33,233 bases of DNA, taken from positions 1 through 33,233 of the forward strand of contig QWII01000110.1 of NCBI GenBank assembly GCA_021405325.1, read 5' to 3'. The stretch is from Caldilinea sp. CFX5. GTDB taxonomy: Bacteria > Chloroflexota > Anaerolineae > Caldilineales > Caldilineaceae. A program made the translations under genes and the position numbers. The notes under the pieces are model-generated. The model was given only the letters and a program-made list of their open reading frames with translations, was not told the DNA's origin and did not search any database. Shown one piece after another: positions 21,993-30,828 of the stretch (positions are counted from its first letter, which is position 1; every line of letters starts with the position of its first letter).

Positions 21993-23747
21993 ATGATGCG
22001 TCAATCAGGGGCATCCGCTGTTGTCAAGTGCTTAGAAAGCGAAGGCGTCGATACTATCTTTGGCATGATCGGGCACGGCAACCTTGCCCTCTATGACGCG
22101 CTGAACGATTCCAACATTCGCCTGATTGCCATGCCGCATGAGCAACTAGCTGCCCATGCCGCCGACGGCTACTATCGCGCCAGCCACAAAACCGGGGTGG
22201 TGACAGCCAGCATTGGCCCTGGCCTGGTCAATACCCTCAACGGGGTGCTTGACGCAGTGAAAGATTGCTCGGCCATGGTGGTGATCGCCGGCGACACCCC
22301 GACCGCCTATGTTGGGCGCGAGTCATTTCAGGAGGTCAGCGTCCACTACGACGCCTCGCAGCTCGAACTCCTGCGCCCGATCGTCAAGCGCGCCTGGCAG
22401 GTGCGTCACCCCGCCATGTTGACACAGGCGTTGGCGCGCGCCTTTAACTATGCCAACAGTGGTCGCCCTGGCCCGGTGCTGGTGGATGTGGCCTTTGATA
22501 TTTTTTCGATGGTCGAAGACTTTGACGTACCCGACACCACGCACCGCCGCCCCACAGGCAAGCGGGTGCAGGGCGATGCCCAGGCCATTGTGCAAGCGGC
22601 CAAACTGCTGTGGCAGGCGCAGCGCCCGCTCCTGTATGCTGGCAATGGCGTGCTGCTCTCCGAAGCCTCCACTGAGTTACAGGCTCTCGCCGAATACCTG
22701 GGTGCGCCAATCGCCAACACCATGAGCGCGCCGGGTGTAATTCGCACCGATCACTCGCTGTATGGCGGCTTTACCGGTGTGGTCGGCAGCCAAACCGGCA
22801 ACTGGCTGGCGCAAAACACCGATGTCGTCTTGGCGATTGGCACCCGTCTGGGCGAAATGGATTGCAACTCGTGGCGGCCCGACTATTTCTTTCCCGTTCC
22901 CCAAGCCAAAGTCCTCCAGGTCGATATTGAGCCGACCGAAATCGGCAAGGTGTACGAGGTCGCGGTGGGGATCGTGGGCGATGCCGGGGCGGTGTTACAG
23001 CAATTGCTCGCCGCTGTGCGCCAACTTGGCCCCCAACGGCGCTGGCAGGAATCATCTTGGGTGCAGGAGTTACAGAAAAAACGGATGGAGTGGGAGGAAA
23101 AGCTCAACACCGCCCGCTACTCCGACGCCATTCCGCTCGAACTGGCGCGCGTGATCCACGAAGTCAGCGCTGTGCTACCGCCTGATGGCTACCTCCTGGG
23201 TGGAGTAGGGCCGCGCCACTTGATCGCCCAACAGTTTCCTATCACCCAACCCGGCGTCTGCATCCTCAACAATGGACATGGCACAATGGGCTTCTCCCCG
23301 CCCGCCGCTTTGGGCGTAAAGCTGGCCCATCCTGATTGCCCAGTGATCAACGTGGTGGGCGATGGCGAATTTCGCTCGGTTTGTCAGGTCTTGGCTCCCG
23401 CTGTCGAACATGGCATTAACGTCGTCTGGCTGGTACTCAACAACTACGGTTTCAACATCATCGAACTCTACCAGAAACGGCACTACGAGCGGCTGATCGG
23501 CAGTGAGTTTAAGATCGAGAAGACCGACACCCCTTACAACCCCGACTTCAAGCTTTTGGCGGAAGCCTACGGCGCTGGTGGTATCACTGTTAATAGCATT
23601 GACGAGTTACAATCGGCGCTCAGAACCGCCCTGGCCGCCGACAAGCCATATGTACTCGACGTACGCGTCACCCGTCAGCCACGCATCATGGGCAGCGGCC
23701 AATGGGATGCCAACCGCCTGCTGCCGATTGGGTTTAACCTGCGCTAA
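21993..23747 (+). CDS. Thiamine diphosphate-dependent enzyme, acetolactate synthase-like
   Basis: This 584-residue protein starts 9 bases after the regulator, with AAAGGGGG as ribosome site; the ATG at 21996 is an alternative. It shows all three domains of the large ThDP family. The PYR domain has the catalytic-type Glu (E50 in MPHEQLAAHAADGYYRAS), the central domain has GNGVLLSEAS, and the PP domain has GDGEF (456-460) and NN (483-484) for Mg-ThDP binding. Members decarboxylate or ligate 2-oxo acids; candidates include acetolactate-type synthases, benzoylformate decarboxylase-like enzymes and glyoxylate carboligase-like enzymes. The absence of a small regulatory subunit and the operon setting argue against a role in branched-chain amino-acid synthesis. 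The exact reaction is open. Confidence 0.88.
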   Translation: MMRQSGASAVVKCLESEGVDTIFGMIGHGNLALYDALNDSNIRLIAMPHEQLAAHAADGYYRASHKTGVVTASIGPGLVNTLNGVLDAVKDCSAMVVIAGDTPTAYVGRESFQEVSVHYDASQLELLRPIVKRAWQVRHPAMLTQALARAFNYANSGRPGPVLVDVAFDIFSMVEDFDVPDTTHRRPTGKRVQGDAQAIVQAAKLLWQAQRPLLYAGNGVLLSEASTELQALAEYLGAPIANTMSAPGVIRTDHSLYGGFTGVVGSQTGNWLAQNTDVVLAIGTRLGEMDCNSWRPDYFFPVPQAKVLQVDIEPTEIGKVYEVAVGIVGDAGAVLQQLLAAVRQLGPQRRWQESSWVQELQKKRMEWEEKLNTARYSDAIPLELARVIHEVSAVLPPDGYLLGGVGPRHLIAQQFPITQPGVCILNNGHGTMGFSPPAALGVKLAHPDCPVINVVGDGEFRSVCQVLAPAVEHGINVVWLVLNNYGFNIIELYQKRHYERLIGSEFKIEKTDTPYNPDFKLLAEAYGAGGITVNSIDELQSALRTALAADKPYVLDVRVTRQPRIMGSGQWDANRLLPIGFNLR

Positions 23748-23791
23748 CCGTTAGCTGTTCGCCACTCCCCTGCGCTGGAAAGGACTCTCTG

Positions 23792-24649
23792 ATGAAACTG
23801 GCCGTCTCCAGTTATGAGTTCAAAACGTTGAGCTTTCTTGAGTTGCTACGCTTGCTCAAAACGCTTGAGGTCGGTTATCTCGAATTATGGCCGGAGAGTG
23901 TCGCCAACGAGAGCTTGGCCGATGCACAACGGTTGTTGGATGAGTTCGGGATCCAGGTCAGTTGCGTCAGCGCCCGTTCACAGTACCGCCTCAATAGCGA
24001 AGACGTGGCGCAGGCGCAAGGGGCGATCTTCAAAGCACTGGATCTCGCTTCCGCCTTGGGCGCCCGCTATGTGACGACCTATTTGGGGGGCAATCCGACG
24101 CGTAATTTTTACACCACCTTGCAGCTTTACCGGCGCAACTTGCAGCCTTGTCTTGCCGAAGCCGCCAGCCGTGGGATGACGATCTTGCTGGAGAACATGT
24201 TCGACAACCGTGGCGAAGATCCCGGCGGCACAATGCCCGCCCGCCACGCCGGCGGGATGCGGGCGATCTGTGAGGCGATCCAATCCCCCCATTTTGGTGT
24301 TACCTACGACCCCGCCAATTTTTATATCGCTGGCGGGGAACCCTTTCCCCTGCCCTTTGATCTCTTTGGCAAATGGGTTGCCAACGTACATATCAAAGAC
24401 GCCAAACGCTATGTCGAATGGTTGCATGGCGACCGCCAATCCTTGCCGCTGTGGACGGATTCGAGTAACGGCCCTTTTCTCAGCGTCCCTGTGGGGCAAG
24501 GCGCCTTACCCTGGGCGCGAATTTTGCGCCATTTGCGCACCGTCACCTTTCCAGGCTTTCTGACGGTGGATATCTTAACCACACCCGCCACCTATGCCGA
24601 CGCCTACCGAGAAAGCGTGGCAGAGATTCGCCGGTTGATGGAGGAATAG
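23792..24649 (+). CDS. Sugar phosphate isomerase/epimerase-like TIM barrel protein
   Basis: A 285-residue protein with GGAAAGGA upstream of its ATG. It has the xylose-isomerase/AP-endonuclease-2 fold pattern: LEVGYLELWPESVA, YVTTYLGG, ILLENMFDNRGEDPGG (metal-ligand Glu), GVTYDPANFY (Asp), VANVHIKDAKR (His), and a final FLTVDIL where many members have Glu. The replacement of that last Glu by Asp could alter metal binding. It is not closely similar to the isomerase at 17279-18127. The substrate is probably a keto-sugar or a related hydroxy-keto acid. Confidence 0.87.
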   Translation: MKLAVSSYEFKTLSFLELLRLLKTLEVGYLELWPESVANESLADAQRLLDEFGIQVSCVSARSQYRLNSEDVAQAQGAIFKALDLASALGARYVTTYLGGNPTRNFYTTLQLYRRNLQPCLAEAASRGMTILLENMFDNRGEDPGGTMPARHAGGMRAICEAIQSPHFGVTYDPANFYIAGGEPFPLPFDLFGKWVANVHIKDAKRYVEWLHGDRQSLPLWTDSSNGPFLSVPVGQGALPWARILRHLRTVTFPGFLTVDILTTPATYADAYRESVAEIRRLMEE

Positions 24650-24667
24650 CAAGTTGCGAATCACGAT

Positions 24668-24730
24668 GCTGGGAGCGCCGACATCCTGTCGGCCCCGGTG
24701 TATTGCCGACAGGGTGTCGGCGCTCCCGGC
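24668..24730. repeat. REP-like palindrome upstream of the second binding-protein gene
   Basis: GGGAGCGCCGACATCCTGTC begins a 23-base arm (24671-24693) that pairs with 24705-24727, with one G-T pair and an 11-base loop; three more pairs extend it to 24668-24730. It lies in the only large gap of the operon before the binding protein. Elements with this GCCGACA...TGTCGGC core are, as I recall, common intergenic repeats in this type of genome. It may stabilise or attenuate the transcript. Confidence 0.75.
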
Positions 24731-24787
24731 AATATGAGTTCTATTGGTACGGATGTGTCCTGCGCAGAAAAATGGAGGAAACCGCAT

Positions 24788-26464
24788 ATGCGACCGTTGC
24801 AACGAACATCTTGGCTTGTGCCCTACTTGCTGCTCGTGTTGGTGTTGATCACCGCCTGTGCGCCCTTGCCGACGGCGCCTGCCGGCGGTGGTGAGGCGGC
24901 ACAAGCCCCCGCCGCCGAGCAAGCCACCTTGCCCGACCTCACGGTCGGCGATGTCTTCTTCTATAGCCGCGGCTTTGGTCCGCCCGATATTGCCTCGTTC
25001 TTCGACTATCGGATTGCCAGTCAGCTCTATGAGGGTCTGGTTGCCTGGGATGGCCCCGGCATGGCTAAGGGCGACCCTGCCGAGCCAAAACCCGCCCTGG
25101 CCGAATCATGGACTGTCTCAGACGATGGGTTGGTCTATACCTTTAAGATTCGCACCGGCGTGACCTTTAGCACGGGCCGCCCAGTGACCGCCGCTGCGGT
25201 GAAAGCCTCGTTTGAACGCAGCTTCAAGGTGTTGGAAGCCAACGACCTCACCTCACGCTACGGTTGGGTGACATCGGTGACAGGCGTCGATGCGCCGGAT
25301 GACGCCACCTTTACCCTGACACTCAAAGAATCCTACGCTCCACTCCTGTCGGCGCTGGCCTCGGTCAACTTTGCCATTGTCGATGTAGAAGAGGCGATGG
25401 CGAATGAGAGCGAAGGTGACTTGGGCGCCAAGTGGCTGGCGGAACACTCGGCCGGTGCTGGTCCCTTTATGTTGGAAGAGTACTTGCCCGAACAAAAGTT
25501 AACGCTGCGGCGCAACCCGACCTATTGGGGGGGCGGCGACGGTGTGCAACCGGGCGTCGAACGCGTGATCTTTGCCCATGTACCCGAGAATGCTACCCGT
25601 CAGTTGATGGTGGGTTCCGGCGAGTTGGACATTGCCCTGCAGCTTGATCCTACCTCACTGGAAACCCTAAGCGGCAACGCCGACATCAAGGTAGAGAAGT
25701 TCCCCGCGCTGCTGACCTGTAACTTCCTGGTCGATCTGCGCACCGAGGCGCTGGCCAACAACTACCCCAAGGTACTGCAAGCGTTGCGCTATGCGATCGA
25801 CTACGAGGGGTTCCGCACCGTCGTGGCCGGTGATCTGGCCGATGTGCGGCTGACCAATTTCTTGCCGGGGATGGCGGGCTACGACCCCAGCCAGGACAGC
25901 TATTACAGCTATGACCCAGAAAAGGCCAAAGCCCTGATGGCTGAAGCCGGTTATGCCGATGGCTTCGAGATTAAGATCCTGAACCGCCCCGGCAGTTGTG
26001 GCTCGGTCGCCTATGCCAAAGCCACCGAGTTCTGGCAACAAAACCTGGCGGCGATTGGCATCCGCGCCGAGATCAACGAGACAACCGGCGCCAACTTCTG
26101 GGGCGCAGTGGGTGAAGGCGCGCTACGCGACATTGGCATCTCCGGCGCTGGCGCCACCTACCTTGATGCTGACCACCCTGCCACAGTGCGCGCGGTACAG
26201 GAATCGCAGATGCTTGGCTGGAAGGAGATCGCTGCTGAGTCTGCCACGCGCGCTGAGGAGTTGGCCAGCCAGGGACGCGCTGAAATTGACCCGCAAAAGC
26301 GTCAGGCGATCTATCAGGAGATCGCCCAGTTGATGCTCGATTCTTCGCCCTATCTCACCTTTTTGCAGGTGCAAGACCCAGTGGTGATGCGCCAGAATGT
26401 GAGTGGCGGCGTCGGCGCGCCGGGCTACTTCCCAATTGCACTGAAGTATATCACCAAGCAATAA
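24788..26464 (+). CDS. ABC transporter substrate-binding lipoprotein, family 5 (second system)
   Basis: This protein has 558 residues. The ATG at 24788 follows GGAGG and is preferred over longer in-frame starts because it places the signal correctly. The hydrophobic segment (10-22) ends in the lipobox LITAC with C24, then a Pro/Ala-rich linker. Family-5 features include ASQLYEGLVAWDG, ESWTVSDDGLVYTFKIRTG, GAGPFMLEEYLPEQ and VLQALRYAIDYEGFR. It is the receptor of a second Opp-type importer; permeases follow directly. Sequence and length differ clearly from the binding protein at 11888, so the cargo is probably different. Confidence 0.93.
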   Translation: MRPLQRTSWLVPYLLLVLVLITACAPLPTAPAGGGEAAQAPAAEQATLPDLTVGDVFFYSRGFGPPDIASFFDYRIASQLYEGLVAWDGPGMAKGDPAEPKPALAESWTVSDDGLVYTFKIRTGVTFSTGRPVTAAAVKASFERSFKVLEANDLTSRYGWVTSVTGVDAPDDATFTLTLKESYAPLLSALASVNFAIVDVEEAMANESEGDLGAKWLAEHSAGAGPFMLEEYLPEQKLTLRRNPTYWGGGDGVQPGVERVIFAHVPENATRQLMVGSGELDIALQLDPTSLETLSGNADIKVEKFPALLTCNFLVDLRTEALANNYPKVLQALRYAIDYEGFRTVVAGDLADVRLTNFLPGMAGYDPSQDSYYSYDPEKAKALMAEAGYADGFEIKILNRPGSCGSVAYAKATEFWQQNLAAIGIRAEINETTGANFWGAVGEGALRDIGISGAGATYLDADHPATVRAVQESQMLGWKEIAAESATRAEELASQGRAEIDPQKRQAIYQEIAQLMLDSSPYLTFLQVQDPVVMRQNVSGGVGAPGYFPIALKYITKQ

Positions 26465-26471
26465 GGGGTTC

Positions 26472-27488
26472 ATGGGTAGATTCATCCTGCGGCGGCTCCT
26501 GCTCCAGTTGTTTGTGTTGTGGGGGCTGTCGCTCTTTACTTTTTTGTTGATGTTTCAGTTGCCGGGCGACCCAGCAGCGGCGTTGGCGGTCAACTCCGGC
26601 GCGGCGCTTAGCAAAAAAACCATCGAGGAATTTCGGGCGCGCTGGGGTTTCGACAAGCCGTTTCACGAACAATACCTGGCCTACATGGGCAATGTATTGC
26701 GCGGCGATCTCGGCTTGTCGCTGGCCACCAACCGCAAGATTGCCGACGAGTTGCGCGTCTTCTTCCCGGCGACCGTGGAGCTATCGCTGGCGGCGGCAGT
26801 GCTGGCGTTGCTCTTTGGCGTTCCGGCGGGCATCCTCTCGGCGGTGCGGCGCAACTCGTGGATCGACCATGCCACGCGCCTGGTCTCGCTGCTGGGCGTC
26901 TCTATGCCGATCTTCTGGCTGGCGATCCTCTGTTTGTATCTTTTTTATTATCAGTTACAGTGGTTGCCGTCGTCGCAACGCATCCCGCTGACAATGTCGG
27001 CGCCCCCCTTTGTCACGGGGCTGTACCTAGTCGATGCACTCCTGGTGGGCAATCTGGCGCTCTTTCGCGCCGCGCTCCACCACCTGATCTTGCCTGCCGC
27101 CATGCTGGCCTTTTCCGCCGTGGGGTGGATTGCCCGCATTACACGCGCCAGCATGTTAGAGGTGCTGGGCGCCGACTATATTCGCACGGCGCGCGCCAAG
27201 GGTCTGGCGCGCTGGGCAGTGTTGATTCGTCACGCCCTGAAGAATGCCATGATCCCCACCATCACCGCCCTGGGGTTGTTGATCGGCAGTTTGCTGTCGG
27301 GCGCGGTGTTGACAGAGACAATCTTTGCCTGGCCGGGGATTGGCCGCTTCGCCGTGCAATCGATCTTCTTTCTTGATCGCCCAGTGGTGATGGCCGTCAC
27401 CTTATTGATCGGCGTGGTCTACTCGTTTGTCAACCTGGGGGTAGATATTCTGGTCGCTTATCTAGACCCACGGGTGTCGTATGCATAA
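26472..27488 (+). CDS. ABC transporter permease (OppB/DppB-like, second system)
   Basis: This 338-residue protein starts 7 bases after the binding protein, with AAGGGG in the gap. It has an N-terminal membrane helix (about 7-29), the family motif FQLPGDPAAAL and later GDLGLSLATNRKIADEL. The EAA loop reads AKGLARWAVLIRHALKNAM. It ends in LDPRVSYA, typical for OppB proteins. The 3' end overlaps the next permease by 8 bases. Confidence 0.93.
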   Translation: MGRFILRRLLLQLFVLWGLSLFTFLLMFQLPGDPAAALAVNSGAALSKKTIEEFRARWGFDKPFHEQYLAYMGNVLRGDLGLSLATNRKIADELRVFFPATVELSLAAAVLALLFGVPAGILSAVRRNSWIDHATRLVSLLGVSMPIFWLAILCLYLFYYQLQWLPSSQRIPLTMSAPPFVTGLYLVDALLVGNLALFRAALHHLILPAAMLAFSAVGWIARITRASMLEVLGADYIRTARAKGLARWAVLIRHALKNAMIPTITALGLLIGSLLSGAVLTETIFAWPGIGRFAVQSIFFLDRPVVMAVTLLIGVVYSFVNLGVDILVAYLDPRVSYA

Positions 27489-28329
27489 GGTTGGTCAGCG
27501 GGTCGTCCGCACGTTGCGCGCCCAGCCGCCTGCATTGGTGGGGCTGGCATTGGTCTTGTTCTACCTGGTCATCTTTCTGTCGGCGCCGTTCATTGCGCCC
27601 TATCCCTATGACCAGATGAAGGTTGGCCCGCTCTTTGCTGCACCGAGTCGAGATTTTCCCTTTGGCACGGACGAATTTGGCCGCGATGTCTTGAGTCGGG
27701 TGTTGCTGGGTGGACAGATCAGCTTGCGCGTGGGGCTGATTGTGGTGCTGATCGCCGGGTCGTTCGGCTCACTGATTGGGCTGATTAGCGGTTACTTTGG
27801 CGGCTGGATCGATGAAGCGTTGATGCGCTTAACCGACATTTTTCTCTCAGTGCCGGGGCTGGTGCTGGCGTTGACAATTGCCACGGCGCTTGGCCCCAGC
27901 ATTGAAAACGCTACCTTTGGGATTGCAATGGTGCGCTGGACGCAGTATGCCCGTTTGATGCGCAGCGGCGTGCTGGTAGAAAAAAGCAAAGATTACACCC
28001 TAGCCGCGCGCGCCGTGGGCGCGCCGCCCCAGCGTATCATCCTGCGCCATCTGCTGCCCAACAGCTATGCTGCCGTGTTAGTCCAGGCTACGCTCGATTT
28101 TGGTCTGGCGATTTTGTTGGCAGCGGGCCTCAGTTTTATCGGCGCCGGCGCCCAGCCGCCCCTGCCCGAATGGGGGGCGATGGTCTCCGCCGGACGGCAG
28201 TACATTCAAAAAGCCTGGTGGATCGCCACCTTTCCAGGGCTGGCAATCTTTGGCGCTGTGCTGGGCTTCAATCTATTGGGCGACGCTCTGCGCGATGCGC
28301 TCGATCCACGGCTGCGCCATGAAGGGTAA
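27481..28329 (+). CDS. ABC transporter permease (OppC/DppC-like, second system)
   Basis: A 282-residue partner of the permease encoded at 26472. It has a hydrophobic segment (about 17-36), then FPFGTDEFGRDVLSRVLLG, the OppC hallmark. The cytoplasmic loop reads AARAVGAPPQRIILRHLLPN. It ends with LLGDALRDALDPRLRHEG, the standard C-terminus. No ATPase gene follows in the operon within the window, in contrast to the system at 6637-13732. Confidence 0.93.
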   Translation: MHKVGQRVVRTLRAQPPALVGLALVLFYLVIFLSAPFIAPYPYDQMKVGPLFAAPSRDFPFGTDEFGRDVLSRVLLGGQISLRVGLIVVLIAGSFGSLIGLISGYFGGWIDEALMRLTDIFLSVPGLVLALTIATALGPSIENATFGIAMVRWTQYARLMRSGVLVEKSKDYTLAARAVGAPPQRIILRHLLPNSYAAVLVQATLDFGLAILLAAGLSFIGAGAQPPLPEWGAMVSAGRQYIQKAWWIATFPGLAIFGAVLGFNLLGDALRDALDPRLRHEG

Positions 28330-28346
28330 GCGGAAGAGGCATTGTC

Positions 28347-29810
28347 ATGTCTAGTCAACTTTTAGCCGGTGTTGGACGCGTCGATATTACCCCGCCAATC
28401 GGTGTCGATATTATGGGGACAGCGCGGCGTTGGGATCACGCCCAGGGCATCCACCAGCCGCTTACGGCCACTTGTCTGGTCTTGGCGGCAGGGGAGCAAC
28501 GCCTGGCCCTGGTGGCCTGTGACCTGTTGGTGATCCCCGACCCGACAGCGCGTGAGTGGCGGGAGCGCATTGGCGCCGTCATCGGCGCGCCGGCAGCGCA
28601 GGTGTTGTTGGGCTGTTCGCACACCCACAATGGCCCTGCCACCTCGCCCCACATGCCGAAGATCGGCGGCGACCAGAGCCGTCTGCGCCCTGCCGAAGAG
28701 GCATATCAGACACAACTCGGCTTTCAACTGGAGAGCGCCGCTTATTTGGCTGTGCATCAGTTGCAACCGGCGCGGCTGGCTGCCGGGGTCGGACAGGCCG
28801 ATCTCAACATCAATCGCCGCGAACGCCTGCCCGATGGCCGCACCGTGATCGGGCGCAACCCCGCTGGCCCCTGTGACCACGATGTCAGCGTGCTGCGCAT
28901 CGATAGCGAGACGGGCCAACCGCTGGCCGCCGTAATCACCTATACGACGCACCCGGTCATCTCGCCCCATGTCAACCTGCTTAGCCCAGACTTTGTCGGC
29001 GCGCTGCGGCGGGTGGTGGAGGATCTGACCGGCGCGACAGCGCTCTATTTTAATGGCGCGGCGGGCAACATCAACTGTCGCAAATATCTGGAACCCGATC
29101 TTAGCGTGGTCGAGTCGGTGGGTGTACAACTGGGCTGTGCGGCTGCGCAGGTCTTCCTGCGCCTCAATCCGCGCCCGACCGAGGTGCAGCCGACCTTTTT
29201 ACAGTCGGTCTCCAGCTTGAAGATTTACCCGGAAGTGCCGGTCGATCGCCCTGCGATCCGTCACTTTGCGGGGCGCGCACGGATGATCGAGTTGACGCTG
29301 TCACCACCCCCGCCGCAAGATGTTGCCGAACGGCTCTGGACAGAGAGGCAGCAGATCGTTGCCGAATTGGAACAAAAGCAGGCGGATCGGGCCATGATCA
29401 ACCCGGCGATCTATCAGGAGTTGTGGGCGCGCAAGTTAGTCGCAGCCTGGCAACGTGGCAGCGTGCCGCAGACGGTACAAGCCGAGTTGCAGGCCATGCG
29501 CCTGGATGATGTGGTGATCGTGGCCGTTCCGGGCGAGGCATTTGTCGAGATCGCGCTGGCGATCAAGGAGCGTTCGCCCTTCCCGCACACCCTTTTTGTG
29601 GGCTACGCCAATGGCGCCATCGGTTACATCCCCATGCGCGCCGATTACGACCGGGGTGGGTACGAAGTGAACGAGGCGTTTAAGGGTTATGGCTATCCTG
29701 CCGTATTGGCGCCCGGTTCAGCAGAGCGGATCATTGAGGAGGCATTGGCGTTGATCGACGCTTTGTGGCATGAATCAGAAAGTAAGGGAGAAGCTTGTGG
29801 ATTGGGATGA
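28347..29810 (+). CDS. Neutral/alkaline ceramidase-like protein without a signal peptide
   Basis: This 487-residue protein starts 17 bases after the permease gene. The N-terminus AGVGRVDITPPIGVDIMG and the GCSHTHNGPATS motif (H92 and H94, zinc-ligand type) match the N-terminal catalytic domain of neutral/alkaline non-lysosomal ceramidases. Further family features are PLAAVITYTTHPVIS, LYFNGAAGNINCR, and VAVPGEAFVEIALAIK then YANGAIGYIPMRADY. No signal peptide is present and the typical C-terminal Ig-like domain is missing, so it is probably cytoplasmic. In catabolic operons such proteins are likely amidases or hydrolases of unknown substrate, and true ceramide hydrolysis is doubtful. Confidence 0.82.
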   Translation: MSSQLLAGVGRVDITPPIGVDIMGTARRWDHAQGIHQPLTATCLVLAAGEQRLALVACDLLVIPDPTAREWRERIGAVIGAPAAQVLLGCSHTHNGPATSPHMPKIGGDQSRLRPAEEAYQTQLGFQLESAAYLAVHQLQPARLAAGVGQADLNINRRERLPDGRTVIGRNPAGPCDHDVSVLRIDSETGQPLAAVITYTTHPVISPHVNLLSPDFVGALRRVVEDLTGATALYFNGAAGNINCRKYLEPDLSVVESVGVQLGCAAAQVFLRLNPRPTEVQPTFLQSVSSLKIYPEVPVDRPAIRHFAGRARMIELTLSPPPPQDVAERLWTERQQIVAELEQKQADRAMINPAIYQELWARKLVAAWQRGSVPQTVQAELQAMRLDDVVIVAVPGEAFVEIALAIKERSPFPHTLFVGYANGAIGYIPMRADYDRGGYEVNEAFKGYGYPAVLAPGSAERIIEEALALIDALWHESESKGEACGLG

Positions 29811-30756
29811 AATTCGCGCCAGCCTGCGTGGTCCAGCCGCCCTGGTGATGGCGCCCTTTCGCCAGGATCTCAGCCTGGATCTGCCGGCGCTGGAGCGCAA
29901 CATCCGCTATATCTTGGATGGTGGGTTGCGCACCGGGCAGGGTTTTCTGGTGGTGCCGTGTGGCGTGGGGGAGTATGTGACGCTGACGCCCGAAGAGCAT
30001 CGCCAGATGGTAGAAACGGCAGTGCGGGTAAGCGATGGGCAAGCGGTGGTGGTGGCGGGGGTAGCATCGTGTCGCTATCAGGAGGCAATCAGCCTGGCGG
30101 CCAATGCGCGGCGGGCGGGTGCGGTCTGTGTTATGGCGCCGCCGCCCTATTACTACCGACTTGATCCCTTTGTCTTCTACGATTGGTATCGCCTATTGGC
30201 CGAAAGCGTGGATGTCGGCTGGATGATCTACGACCAGGTGCATCGCGGCGATCTCGGCGCTAACTTGACGTTGAGCGGTATCGCGCAGTTGGCGGCGCTA
30301 CCCAACCTCATCGCGCTCAAATATGGCGGGCCGCTGCAACATAGCGACATGATCCCGGCCTTGCAGCGTTTTGGGCAACGATTTGCCATCATCAACAATG
30401 CCCCCGGCTTTACCTGCACCATCGCCCACATGTATGGTGCGGCGGGCTATGTCTCGGGGCCAGTAACCTGGTGGCCGCACTTTGAGTTGCGCTACTGGGC
30501 GTTATTAGAGGCGCAACGCTATCACGAGGCGGATCAATGGCAGGCACGTTTGCACCCCTATCTGCGCTATTTTTCCGCCGCTGCCCCCGCTGGTGAACCC
30601 GCCTATTTTGTCGCAGCGTTGATCAAAGCCACGCTCGACTATGTGGGGCTAACCGGCGGCTATATCCGCCCGCCCTTCCGCCCCTTGACGGCCAAACAGC
30701 GTGATGAACTCTACAACGTGCTGGATCAAATTGGGGTGAAGGAACAACAGAAATAA
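29797..30756 (+). CDS. DapA/N-acetylneuraminate lyase family aldolase or dehydratase
   Basis: The GTG at 29797 is preferred because AAGGGAG lies 6 bases upstream; it gives 319 residues and a 14-base overlap with the preceding gene. An ATG at 29770 would add 9 residues. It is a class I aldolase TIM barrel that forms a Schiff base: Lys175 in LIALKYGG and Tyr145 in MIYDQV are the expected pair. GVGEYVTLTPEEH matches the GxxGE..TLT.EEH signature that binds the 2-oxo acid carboxylate. Members include dihydrodipicolinate synthase, N-acetylneuraminate lyase and keto-deoxy sugar acid dehydratases/aldolases. Given the operon, a catabolic lyase or dehydratase is more likely than lysine synthesis. Confidence 0.88.
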   Translation: MDWDEIRASLRGPAALVMAPFRQDLSLDLPALERNIRYILDGGLRTGQGFLVVPCGVGEYVTLTPEEHRQMVETAVRVSDGQAVVVAGVASCRYQEAISLAANARRAGAVCVMAPPPYYYRLDPFVFYDWYRLLAESVDVGWMIYDQVHRGDLGANLTLSGIAQLAALPNLIALKYGGPLQHSDMIPALQRFGQRFAIINNAPGFTCTIAHMYGAAGYVSGPVTWWPHFELRYWALLEAQRYHEADQWQARLHPYLRYFSAAAPAGEPAYFVAALIKATLDYVGLTGGYIRPPFRPLTAKQRDELYNVLDQIGVKEQQK

Positions 30757-30828
30757 CCGGAACCCAGAGAGGCCGGAGGCGTCACAGAGTACACAGAGGG
30801 ACTTAAGCACAGATTGGACAAACAGCCT

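Noticed and set aside
21993..23747. Sulfoacetaldehyde acetyltransferase (Xsc) as identity of the full-length ThDP enzyme
   Set aside because: It would fit a sulfonate pathway, but the N-terminal PYR-domain sequence does not match the Xsc pattern I recall; it looks like a general acetolactate-synthase-type member.
28362..29129. 255-codon minus-strand frame opposite the ceramidase-like gene
   Set aside because: Shadow of a well-supported gene; composition is Arg/Gly/His-rich and no start signal is present.
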